Shown here in pieces: positions 1-9,998 of a DNA stretch of 64,000 nucleotides; position 1 is the stretch's first letter, and the number at the start of each line of letters is the position of its first letter. The translations under genes and the position numbers were made by a program. The notes beneath the pieces are model-generated. The model searched no databases and was not told the origin of the DNA. It saw only the letters and a program-made list of their open reading frames with translations. Location of the stretch: NCBI GenBank assembly GCA_030015575.1, contig JASDDO010000028.1, positions 20,377,154 to 20,441,153 on the forward strand, read 5' to 3'. The stretch is from Agapanthus africanus (Eukaryota > Streptophyta > Magnoliopsida > Asparagales > Amaryllidaceae).

Positions 1-500
1 TTATGTATCCCCGGAGACATCCTCCAAATCGAATACATAAGCAATTGGAGGAGGGGTGACCGCCGAGGAAGAAGACAACCAAAGTGGTCCTCCACGCGTT
101 CGATTACCGTTTGGTATGTCTCCTCGGTGCATTCCTAATCATACAGGTACACGTCGTCACGGGAGATGATCTCTTTGATGGAATAAATAAATCCGGCCAT
201 TTTCAGAAACGCAAGGCTAAAAGCAACCCACATGACTTCATTATTTATAGCCTCAACAGAATCTCTAAGGGCAGAAGTTTGCGCTTGCAGCAGCGCGAAT
301 CATGGGATCTTTTCAAAATTCTCAATACAGAGCCGCCACGTGGCGACCATGCCCTCAAGCGGTCAATGGAAGTTGGAACGACGCACACTACGGAGCGTCA
401 TGCCTTGCCCGTGCGTTTCTGCCATGTGTTGTCTGCGACGACCTCTCTCCCAGATTTTACGGGTCAGGGGAGACAGACCGACGCCCCATAAAGGCGAAAA

Positions 501-1105
501 GAGGCCATCGAGCAGCTTCCCTGCTCGGTCAATCCATGGCGGGTAGATTCCTACCCAGCTTCGCCAAGGATGTAAAGCCCTCCTTACGAGGCCACCGAGC
601 AGCTTCCTTACTCGTTCAATCTCTGGCGGGTAGATTCCTACCCACCTGCGCCAAAGATCTAAAGCTTTCCTCACGAGGCCACCGAGCAGCTCCCTGCTCG
701 GTCAATCCTTAGCGGGTAACTTCCTACCCACCTGTGCTAAGGATCGAAGCCCTCACCAAGAGGCCACCGAGCAACTTCCCAGCTCGGTCAATCCCTGGCG
801 GGTAGATTCCTACCCACGTACGCCAAGGATTTAAAGCCCTCACCAAGAGGCCACCGAGTAGCTTCCTTGCTTGGTCCATCCTTAGCGAGTAACTTCCTAC
901 CCACCTACGCTAAGGGTCGAATCCCTCACCAAAAGGCCACCGAGCAGCTTCCCTGCTCGGTCCATCCTTAGCGGGCAACCTCTCACCCACCTATGCTAAG
1001 GATCAAAGCCCTCACCCAGAGGCTACTGAGCAGCTTTCCTGCTTGGTCCATCCTTAGCGGGTAACCTCTTACCCATCTACGCTGAGGATCGAAGCCCTCA
1101 CCAAG
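501..1105. repeat. Tandem repeat, seven copies of about 86 bp
   Basis: Seven consecutive units start near 501, 587, 675, 761, 848, 934 and 1020. Each begins GAGGCCACCGAGCAGCTTCC or a close variant and contains a core reading GGCGGGTAGATTCCTACCCA or AGCGGGTAACTTCCTACCCA. Each unit contains short inverted repeats such as GGGTAGATTCCTACCC. Arrays of this kind are typical of the 3' untranslated part of Tat-type gypsy elements. Predicted short reading frames across the array reflect the repeat and are not genes. Confidence 0.9.
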
Positions 1106-1587
1106 ACGCGGTCGTCGGTCCGACGCTAAGGAATGGGCACATACCAACCTTCCTGCACTGAGGGATCTCCCGGCATATTCTAAGTGAACGACCGCCGCCT
1201 CGACTCTGGGGAAGGAGGGCACCGAACTTCCTGCACTTGGTGATTTATTGGCTTACACTCGATGCGCGATCATCATCTAAAAGGCCGGTCATCGACCTAC
1301 GGCCTAACATTTGCATCGAGGAAAAGACCGATAAGCTCAAGTACTCACACAAGAAACACATTTCCATGCAGAGGAAAATAAACCCAGTTTTATTTATGAT
1401 TATGAAAGTCTTTACAAGGTATTCTGGGCTCATCGGCCTTACAAAAGGTGCCCAGAGGCTTACAAAATTTGAAATAAGTAAAGGGAAAAAGGCAGGAAAG
1501 ATCAGGCCTCGGGACCGGGGAGGATTTCGCCCTGCTTGACACCAGCGTCGGGTACCGAAATGGTGACCTCTGGGTTGCTGCTTCAAC

Positions 1588-1661
1588 CGGCAGCCTCTCC
1601 CCCGGCGGCACTCCCGGCAGCCTCTCCCCCGGCGGCACTCCCGGCAGTCTCCCCCTGCGGC
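1588..1661. repeat. Short minisatellite, about three 24-bp units
   Basis: Three near-identical units built on GGCAGCCTCTCCCCCGGCGG occur head to tail. On the minus strand they encode the repeated Gly-Ser-Ala-Ala-Gly-Gly-Glu-Ala tail of the T1 antisense gene, so copy number changes keep the frame. Confidence 0.75.
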
Positions 1662-3120
1662 GCATCCTCGGGGAGAGGGTAATGGAGCCGAAGCTCGCCG
1701 TCAGCAAACCCCGGCATCAACACCTTGACAACGTCGAGGGCCTGGTGCCAAACGATGGCCGAGGCGTCGGCTAGGTCGGTGTAAAACTGGTCCGACGCCT
1801 TATACCTCTCCATGGACTTCTTTGCCCAGAGATCGGAAAGTTTCACCGCTTCAAGCTTCGCCTAGGTGTCCCTCTTGCAGGCATCCCGCGACTTCTTCAT
1901 CATGACGTTAAGCACCTTAGCCTCCTCTAACTTATCCTGGATAGCCTTGTCTGATTCACTTAGAAGTCGGACGGACTCATTACACTTGGAGTCGTCAACT
2001 CTTCAGTGGCCACCCGGGTTTCGAGGATGGCTATCCTCTCCCTTGCCTGGTGCATCTCCATACACAGGTCCTCCTACCGCAAGGACGATTCACCCGCCTT
2101 CCTCATGGCCGGAGCATTCTACTCGGACTCCATGTTGACGATGATGGCGAGGAAAGTAGCAAAAGGGGGTTAAAAATGTTCGATCCGAGGAAAAATACTT
2201 GACAAAATCCTTAAGGAAAACAGATACCGACCTGGACCACCTCCTGGGCACTGGCGACAACTTGGGCCTTTAGGGTTTCCTGAGGAATTTTGCACCCAGC
2301 TAATCATTCCATGTCCAAAAGCAGGCTATCGACAATGGAAAGCCCCGAGGGCACCTCAAAACAGACGTCCCCCTCTTGCACGGGGATCCCGGAGGATGGA
2401 GAGCGAGAGACCGTCCTTTTGTGCCTCTTGAGGGGGACCTCGGTGAGGCCGGCTTCATCCTCCACCCCCCTCGCCCGGGGCTCCGGTTCCCGAGCGTGCT
2501 TCCGGCTCTCCCTGCGGCTGACTTCTGGGGCTCGGGGCGCAGCGGAGGGCTTCGCCAGTGCAGTTGGCTTCGGGGTCGAGCTCGAACCAGGTCGGGACGA
2601 GCTAGCGCCACCGGTATTCTTTCCTGTTATCGTGGCTATGGCGCCTAAGAATTTTGATCGGTCCATTTGCTCTGCAGAAAGGAGAATATACAAAAAGAAT
2701 TAGTGACGTTGAAAAGGACAAAGAAAATTCATCAAAGTCTAAATAGATCATCTAAGACGGCCCTAACTTACCCAGAAAGCACGCAGGGCTGAGCTCAGCC
2801 CAGCTCAGGGCCTGCTCAGAAAGCATAACGTCGGCCCGCTGGATCGGCTCCTACATGGATACCGCCCTCGCCTCAGGTGAGGACGACTGCCTCGCCCTCG
2901 GGCAGTCGGCCATGTGCCACTGCGTTGGCACAATACAATCCTCACCCTCGGGTGGCCCGATGAATATATACTTCTCCTTCCAGTCGTGAACGGAGGAAGG
3001 AAAGACTACTACCCCCGACCCGGCCATCCCACCCTTGCGTTTTTTGAAGAAAAATACACCCAGCTCAGCTCATCCTTGCAAGTTCCGGGATGATTCTTAT
3101 AACAAAGGAAGGAGACTAGG

Positions 3121-6100
3121 ATGGTCAAACTGGAAGGGATATTTTTAAGTTTCAACCGGACCAGGGACCCAAGGAAGAGTCTCCATGAGTTCGGCGCTAG
3201 CTGGTCCGGGACAAGTTAGAAACAACGAAGCACCCCGCATATTTCGGTTGAGAAGGGCAGACACATTCCTGTCCGGAAAGCTTCCAAGTATAGAGCAATC
3301 TTGTAAATCCCCAGTTTCCGTATATTTATTTTCTGTATTTTTCCAGATTTTTTCCTAGAATTTTTACACAATTTTTAATATTTATTTTATTTTATTTATT
3401 AAATTATTACCCAAACTCTAAAACAAATCTTAAATTCTAAACCCAACTTCTTCTTCTCCCCCGCCCACTTCGTTTTCCCGCCACTTCTCCAACGTCTTTC
3501 CCTACTCCTCGCGCCCACCTCCGCGACGACCGCGACGTTCACCAACTCCCCCGCGCCACGCTCTCTCCTCCAATGGCCTTACCCCAACGACTCCCCTCCT
3601 CTCGCGCCATCGTCGCGAGACCCGCTCCCTCGCGTTCCCGTTTCCCCCACGTCTCGACCGAGCTTCCCCTTTCTTTTCCCTCTCGATCCATCTTCCTCGT
3701 TCTCATTTTCTTTGCCTCCTCCAGCCCTTTCCTCAAAACACCCGCCTACTAATCCATCGACGATGAGCCCGATCTCCTCATCGTCGATGACCACCATGAA
3801 CCCATCACCAGCCACACTTCCTCCATACCTTTCCTCACCTTCGACCGCCCCGGCCATCACCACTGCCTCACCCCCGTCGACTAACACACGCAAGACCCAA
3901 AACTCCAGCACCAACCTCTGAGTGCCGAGCTTCCTCGCACACGAGCACGATCGCCTCTGCTTCCACCATCGTCAGAGCTCCCCAACTCACCATCTCCGAG
4001 CTCCAAGCTCTGAGGATCTCCATCACCGAAGACCACCAACAACTCCACCATCGTCGGAGCCATCCCTCTCCTCCGCTGTGACTAAAACCCGCCCCCTACA
4101 TACCACTCCGTCGCCGACAAGCCGAGCTCTCTGCAACCGCAGCACCCGAACGCCTCACCGGAGTCACTGCGCACCCACTGCCTGTGGCCGCCTCCATGCC
4201 AGTGCCGAGCCCAAGTACCCCCCGAGCAAGCCGAGTCGCGTGTGTATCATGCCGTGATCATGCCCGTGTCGTGCCGCCCTCTCAAGTCATGCCACCTTTT
4301 CCACAGACAAGAGAAAACCATATCTTGTTATTCATGCTATTTTAATACCTAGGCTAGACAATAACGTAGATTATTTTGTTATATAGTAGCGTAAATATGT
4401 GGTTTTGACCAATTACTAAACACCGGCCTAGTGTTCGATGCAAACTATAAGCCAAAATATATTTTTGTGATAGTGGAAATTGCGATAGTTCGATTCCGTT
4501 ACTGGTTGCGAATATCGTGTTATAATTTGGATGCAAAATATCGTGTGTATAACTATGTAGAGTCGCCCCTAAAGGCGACACAAAATCTGAATCTTACCGC
4601 GCACGCTACCTTATTAAAATCATTGTAAATAAAATACAGCTTGGAACGTAACGTTCTATGGCTCATATTGAATCCGACTCGATAACCTAAAACCATACAT
4701 AGTTTGTTTCTTGACAATTTTAGATCACTGTAACGATACTTGGTTGCGGAACGCGGCACTGGACTGCAGTCCGGGGCAGCGTTTCGTTTTGGATACCAAA
4801 CTTTGAACACCTGTGCATCCCCGCTTTAGACTGAAATGCACGGAGCCCCCATATGAATACATAGATAATTTAATTAGCTAACACCTGAATCTGGTCCCTT
4901 TCTGTTTCACCATCGTTTGATATTTAATTTTCATTTTAGCGTAGCGATGTGTATGCAGTTTCTGCAGTGACCTCTCTTACACCGCTACACTAAACAGGAC
5001 ATAACTTATAATACAAAAATTCTATTGATAATAAGTTTGATGCGTTGGAAACTTAACAGATAGAACTAGATTTTATTCAACTGGGTAAACACCTAAATCG
5101 GAACATAATCACTGGTAAAACAGCGTGAAGTTGGGCTTCCAGTTCTGAAACTGGAATTCCAGCAATCGATCGCTACCTTAAAATGATGATAATTCCTTAA
5201 CCCGAATTCCGATTGACACGAAATTAATTTTACTGTTTAGATGATCAAGTGTACTTCGTATTTATTTTATATTATTTTGGTCAATTCTATGCTTGTGATT
5301 TATTGTAAATTTTGCAATTTATATGGCATTGGTCGTTATAAAATAGTGAATATCCGTTCAGTGCATTTCTACCTATTTTCGTGCTTGCTTTATACCTGCT
5401 GCATAGTGATCATTCACATTGAGACCTAGCGAGTGTTTTGTATTGTCGATATATTAGTGTTAGTGATTGGGTTATGGCAAATACGGCAGTGATATTGATA
5501 AGTGGAAAAGTGATTGAAAGTGACAGCGATACGTATTTGTTCACAACCTATTTAATACCTGAATGCATACTATAACCTGGGAAATAGGAAAATCAAGGTG
5601 ACTATTCATATTCAGTTGATGTTTATTATACTCATGTTCTGCATTCTGTTGCACTTCTTATGTTTAATAACATTACACGCCCTTTGTATAATTATTGCTA
5701 TATGTGTCGTCCTGACGATCCGAGTGTGCATACTCAGAGGGCGAAGTGGACCCAGCCCAGGAGCAGGACCTGCCATTCGAGATCACGGAGATCTAGACTG
5801 CATTATCAGCGCCATTTCTTTTGCTTTCAGCACTTTGTATTTCATTGGTTAGTTTTTATTCTGCAAAATAATGTATTTCGAACTGTTTTATAGCAATGTA
5901 ATAAAGTTGTGAACTGTGATTTTCCTTTACTCTAGTACTGTTTACTGACTACCATGTAATGCTAGAAACCGAAGTGTGACTACGGCGGGATTATTCTCTG
6001 ACCGCAGGAGCATGGCTGGCCTAGTCACCCCTCGTATTTCACATTTTTGGGAAGCGGGGCATGACAAATCTCTTTGCTCTGCACCTGATCCGCTCATTCT

Positions 6101-6935
6101 CCCTCCCTAGCTAAACGGAGCGAGTAGTTGGAGGGGATATGGAAACGAGCCCGAATCTCGGCAAGCTCGTCCACATTCCTCAAGACGGAGGGCGCATCGC
6201 GGGCGTTCCTGATGCGCACCTTAGGGGCCCTTGCCGTCGCTTGGAGACGAGCGACGCGGGTGGCCCTGACTCTCGAATGCGACCCAGACACATAGGACGA
6301 AGAAGAAGACGGACCCTCTTGGCTATCTAAAGCCGAAGAAGAGGAAGATCTCCCGGACTCGGCTCCAACAACTGGAACCTCACTAGGAGGGTCAAACTGA
6401 AAGGGATATTTTCAAGTTTCAACCGGACCAGGGACCCGAGAAAGAGTCTCCATGAGTTCGGCGCGAGCTAGCCCGGGGCAAGTTGGAAACAACGAAGCAC
6501 CCGGCATATTTCGGTTGAGAAGGGTAGACGCATTCCTGATCGAAAAGCTTCCAAGTACAAAGCAATTTCCTTGCCCTACACCTAATCCGTCCGTTCTCCC
6601 TCCTTAGCTAAACGGAGCGAGTAGTTGGAGGGGATATGGAAACGCGCCCGAATCTCGGCAAGCTCGCCCACATCCCTCAAGACGGAGGGCGCATCACGTG
6701 CGTTCCCGATGTGCACCTTAGGGGCCCTTGTCGTCGCCTGGCGACAAGAGACGCGGGTGGCCCTGACTCTCGGATGCGATCCAGACACAGAGGAAGAAGA
6801 AGAAGACGAACCCTCTTGGCTATCTGAAGCCGAAGAAAAGAAAGATCCTCCGGACTCGGCTCCAACAAATGGAACCTTATCGTCCGACTCTACCCTAACT
6901 ATCTCTATAGGCTCTTCAGATGAAGACATCTAACC
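3121..6935 (-). repeat. Tandem duplication (~0.5 kb) of the N-terminal segment of the T1 antisense gene
   Basis: Unit 1 is 3121-3301 plus 6067-6390 (interrupted by E1). Unit 2 is 6391-6935. Both run from GGTCAAACTG.AAGGGATAT through the PF04195-like block into the Ser-rich N-terminus. Removing E1 and one copy of its AATCT duplication makes unit 1 about 505 bp and directly abutting unit 2. The duplication therefore came before the E1 insertion. Confidence 0.85.
3302..6066 (+). mobile_element. Solo-LTR-like element E1 (2.77 kb)
   Basis: It begins TGTAAATCCCCAG and ends GGGGCATGACA, and is flanked by the 5-bp duplication AATCT at 3297-3301 and 6067-6071. Host sequence on the two sides rejoins cleanly. 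Its right end matches, as a reverse complement, the left ends of E2 (12787) and E3 (31247), which share CGGAATACGA.GGGT and GGAAAT.TCCTGCCGTA. Inside are a C-rich block (about 3430-4260) translating only into Ser/Pro/Thr-rich noise and then AT-rich sequence. There is no gag or pol and no second LTR, so a solo LTR of a long-LTR gypsy family is the simplest reading. Confidence 0.8.
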
Positions 6936-7456
6936 TGATTCAAAATAAGATGTTGGCCGAGGAAAAGGCATGGACGATCCGATTAAAAGGTAGGAGCGCC
7001 GGGCAATCTTCGGCAACAAAGGGAAATTATGAAGGAAGTGCTGGCCCTATGGGGGGTCCTCTCCTATTTATACCCTCCAGGAAAGGTATCCAACGGTCCA
7101 GATTAATTTCCGCCAAAACGAAGATTCGCGCCCGCCGGCCGTCAAGTCTCCACGTGTCGAATGACCATTGAGGACGACTTTTCGATCGCAGGCGACAGTG
7201 GCAGGCTGTCGCGCCCACCAACCCGCTACCGACTCGTGGCCTGCACCTTAACGGATGTACAAGCGAATGACGTCCCCTTTTTAATGTACGATCCTTTCCC
7301 CTGAACCGCTGACGTCACTAGAGATACACGCAGAGACCCAAGCGCCCGAGATATGCCACGCGGGCTCGTAAATCCAAAAGACGCAACTGCCCTTCACTAA
7401 TTCGCCCCGGAGATCCACGCCGGGCAACAGTGTACGCCCAGAAAACAGATCAGACC

Positions 7457-7494
7457 ACTCTCGACCCGACCCATAAATAGGTCGGGACGAGAGT
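7457..7494. repeat. Hairpin abutting the T1 polypurine tract
   Basis: Arms ACTCTCGACCCGACC (7457-7471) and GGTCGGGACGAGAGT (7480-7494) pair with one mismatch around an 8-base loop CATAAATA. The right arm runs straight into the purine tract and the LTR start. The same arrangement is seen in R5 and E4. Confidence 0.8.
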
Positions 7495-7504
7495 GGGGGG
7501 CTAA

Positions 7505-8180
7505 TGATGATATTCATAAGTGGGTATTCCCCGGATCATGACACGTGGTAGATGACGTGTCCTGGGGCTCACGGGACATGAGCAAGCAGGATACATTGAA
7601 GGCATTCCCCGGTCCTTCGTCCTGAGGACTGACCCGACCTTCGATGGCCTCCTACACGCTAGACTTCCTCATCCCTCACAGCTCGCCTCCGAGCTATCAT
7701 AGAACCGAGCTTACTCGGCCTCCTGCTCGCCTCCGAGCCTCCCGCCAAGCTAAGCCTTCCAGGTTCTGCCGAGCAACTAAGGACGTAGAGCCCAAGCGCC
7801 TCCACGTATCTCACCAGAAGCGAGATATCCGCCACCCAACATTCCGCGTTCCACGTCGCCATATCCCCCCATTAACGAGCGTATCTCATCATTAATGGGG
7901 GGGATCCCGTCATTCACGCAGGCGTAACGCCAGGGGTGTAACCGACGACGAAGATCTCGCGCTATCTCGCTCCAAGCGACGACTATAAAAAATCCTCTCT
8001 CAGACGATTCAGGTAAGTCAATTTCAATCCAACAAGCCGCTACTCTGCTCAAATTTCTCGGCTAATTTGATCGTCGGAGGGTCCACGGTGATACAACCAC
8101 CCCGGGACTTCCTTGCAGGTAGCTCGGCTCCACCCCTAAAATCAACTCATTGATCCACACGGTCAAGATGACAAGCATCA
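7505..8180 (+). mobile_element. T1 3' LTR
   Basis: It starts TGATGATATTC directly after the purine tract GGACGAGAGTGGGGGG (7485-7500) plus CTAA, and is closed here at GACAAGCATCA so that the ends form TGATG...CATCA. The middle carries a TATA box at 7984-7991 (ACTATAAAAAATCC), a plausible U3/R boundary. The true end could be one of the later CATCA occurrences (near 8204 or 8255). A second LTR for comparison is outside the window. Confidence 0.55.
7984..7991 (+). promoter_or_regulatory. TATA box of the T1 LTR
   Basis: TATAAAAA stands alone in a GC-balanced LTR and would place transcription start near 8015. The call rests on the consensus match and position only. Confidence 0.4.
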
Positions 8181-9306
8181 ACGTCAATCTCAACCTTTCA
8201 TCAGCGCTCGCAACAGATCGACGGAGGACAACATCTGAAGGAGATCCAGGCCTCCATCAGTTCGGCTGCTTCAACCTAAATGTTTGCAATATTTTAACAT
8301 GCATTCTGTTTTTGGGAAAACATGGTCGAAAGCTGGAAAAGATGGCAGTGGGGAAAAAATCCCTTTACATTGTTATTAGGTCTTATTCCACTAAACTACC
8401 AGAAACTATACCCGTTTTTTTTTTTGGTTAAACCACCTAAAACTTTGTAAGTTGCAGAAACTACCAAAAAATTCCATAGTAATAGTAACCGTTTTCTTAA
8501 TGAACTATACTTGTATTTAAAGAAACAGACATAACAGCATCTACAATATTTCTAAAACAATGTAATGGTAGTTAACTGAAAAATAGGCAGTGTTGATATG
8601 TTGGTTATGGCAAATGACAAACCCCTTTCTAGTCCCAAGTTTTATTGACCATGAACTTGACTTTAATAGAATTAACATTAGATTGAAAACCGATCATTAA
8701 ACTTCATCAAATCTTTCACGGAGAATTAAGAGCCAACTCTATTTTGACTGGAAAGGCTTGGAACTTGAATGAATTCATCTACACCACTCCTTAGGGTAGA
8801 GTGGAAGAAGGGAAGGGATTTATGAACGAAAAGAAAGATCCCATTACTTTGAAAGAATTGACTGAGAAGCCTAAATTATGAGGTGCGAAACTTTAAAACA
8901 ATTGCAGGAAACATTCATTATTTTTGCCTGATTAACAGGAAACCACATGAGTTTAGAATTATGCACTTTTTCCCTAATTTAAAGAGTGTTACCTTTTTAT
9001 TGTTTCCCGGAAACACCCCTCGCTAGAAAAATTAACTACCAATAGTTGACAGTTAATGAAATAATGGCAGAAGAAAGATAGAAGTTCAGGGTTTTTTTGG
9101 CAATGATTAACAGATCTTAACGCCATTTAGGATCGGAGAGGTAAAAATTGCCCGGTTTCAAAAATAGGGACGGTTCAACAATTAAGCGAAATTGGAGAGG
9201 TTAAATTGTTGTTAGTGTATGCTTAACCTCCGGATTTGAAATCACAGTTTATATATACGTACCTGATGGCAGCCACAAATACATAATAATCTACATCGAC
9301 ACGCAG
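8181..9306. other. Non-coding stretch between T1 and the RPL6 exon
   Basis: AT-rich sequence with homopolymer runs. I looked for the upstream L6 exons here (the part leading to LFRTLTDN) and saw none. It is probably the intron upstream of the last RPL6 exon, into which T1 inserted. Confidence 0.5.
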
Positions 9307-9643
9307 GACACTTACCGACAACATGGTGATCGGAGTCTCCAAGGGATTCAAGAAATGCCTCCAACTAGTCGGCATCGGGTACCGTGCAATGATCAAAGGC
9401 CGGGACTTGGTTTTGACCCTCGGGTTTTCTCACCCGGTTCGAATGGCGATCCCCAACGGGCTCCAAGTGAAGGTCAAAGAGAACACGAGGATCGCAGTGA
9501 GCGGTTACGACAAATGCTCCATTGGCGAGTTTGCGGCCGCGATAAGGAAATGGAGGCCTCCTGAGCCTTATAAGGGGAAGGGGGTCAGGTATGCTCATGA
9601 GGTTGTTACAAGGAAGGAAGGGAAAGCTGGGAAAAAGAAATAG
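9307..9643 (+). CDS. RPL6: Chloroplast-type ribosomal protein L6 (uL6c), last exon
   Basis: uL6c is a nuclear-encoded protein of the plastid 50S subunit. Coding starts just after a 3' splice site (CGCAG at 9302-9306) and reads RTLTDN, then from Met at 9323 to the stop at 9641-9643. Recognisable family blocks are VIGVSKGFKKCLQLVGIGYRA, LTLGFSHPV, ENTRIAVSGYDK, IRKWRPPEPYKGKGVRYA and the basic tail RKEGKAGKKK. This is the C-terminal half only; the plastid precursor is about 220 residues and the transit peptide and first L6 repeat are absent. The frame is closed by stops within about 25 bases upstream of 9302, which supports an exon boundary there. The frame itself is intact, so a live gene with an intron enlarged by T1 is likelier than a pseudogene. 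A displaced exon copy cannot be excluded. Confidence 0.8.
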
Positions 9644-9998
9644 GAATTGTCTTTTTGTATCATTTTTGTGTTGTTTCCAAACATTTGATGTAATTTTACT
9701 TGAAATTGTACTCGGGTTGTAACATTTAATCTGCAAATTGATCTCCACGTGTGAAGATGCATTGCTTGTAAATTTGAAGTTGAAGAAGGAATGCAAAGAG
9801 ATTTGTTGAAAATTTGGTCTTCTTGCCATGTGAATGAGCTTGTGAACTTGAAGTGTTGTAGCTTTCTATCATCATCATCATCATTTACTATTGGTTAAAA
9901 GTACATAAATTCATAATTGGAAGCAAACATGCACAAATTATTCAAACAACTGAACACACAAGCATAACTCAATAATGACACCAAATCCAATACATAAA
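9644..9998. other. Short convergent intergenic region
   Basis: About 355 bp between the RPL6 stop and the BAHD stop, so the two 3' untranslated regions face each other. It is AT-rich and holds a CAT trinucleotide run (ATCATCATCATCATC, about 9870-9884). No gene is seen. Confidence 0.7.

Larger units (their letters stand above)
1583..6929 (-). pseudogene. Antisense extra gene of T1 (PF04195-like), broken
   Basis: Read right to left, the start near 6929 gives an acidic, Ser-rich N-terminus followed by a conserved stretch ending RFHIPSNYSLRL. The next blocks (in 3301-3120 and 6580-6400) read IALYLEAF, LPFSTEIC and LAPNSWRLFLGSLVRLK, matching the putative gypsy-type transposon family as I know it. 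Further on are WKEKYIFIGPPEGED (about 2990-2940), a Ser/Pro-rich linker (2693-2304), a helical segment (about 2160-1866) and a C-terminal part (1846-1583) with QALDVVKVLMPGF and GSAAGGEA repeats. In-frame stops, a tandem duplication of the N-terminal segment and the E1 insertion make it non-functional. It lies antisense to the element. Its function is unknown. Confidence 0.65.
1..8180 (+). mobile_element. Ty3/gypsy element, Tat-like, 3' part (T1)
   Basis: The left end is outside the window. Orientation is + because a polypurine tract (about 7485-7500) directly precedes a TGATG...CATCA sequence that behaves as a 3' LTR. Inside are a tandem-repeat block (501-1105) and, on the opposite strand, a broken gene related to the plant family called putative gypsy-type transposon protein (PF04195). 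Extra antisense genes and tandem repeats between pol and the 3' LTR are known from the Tat/Retand group, so this assignment is by architecture. No gag, reverse transcriptase or integrase is visible; they would lie left of base 1. Element E1 (3302-6066) is inserted in it. The right boundary is inferred from the inverted dinucleotide ends and could lie up to about 100 bp further right. Confidence 0.6.

Noticed and set aside
84..712. Overlapping frames of about 100-136 codons on both strands at the window start
   Set aside because: They run into the 86-bp tandem array and have no family similarity; in tandem repeats such frames are expected by chance.
501..1105. CRISPR-like array
   Set aside because: Units are contiguous tandem repeats without unique spacers, in a plant retrotransposon.
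3539..4257. Ser/Pro/Thr-rich frames resembling a cell-wall or disordered protein
   Set aside because: They lie in the C-rich block of the solo-LTR-like element E1, overlap in several frames, and have equivalents in E3; composition explains them.
5598..5893. Hydrophobic 84-codon frame with possible membrane helix
   Set aside because: AT-rich sequence inside E1; no similarity and no conservation in E2 or E3.
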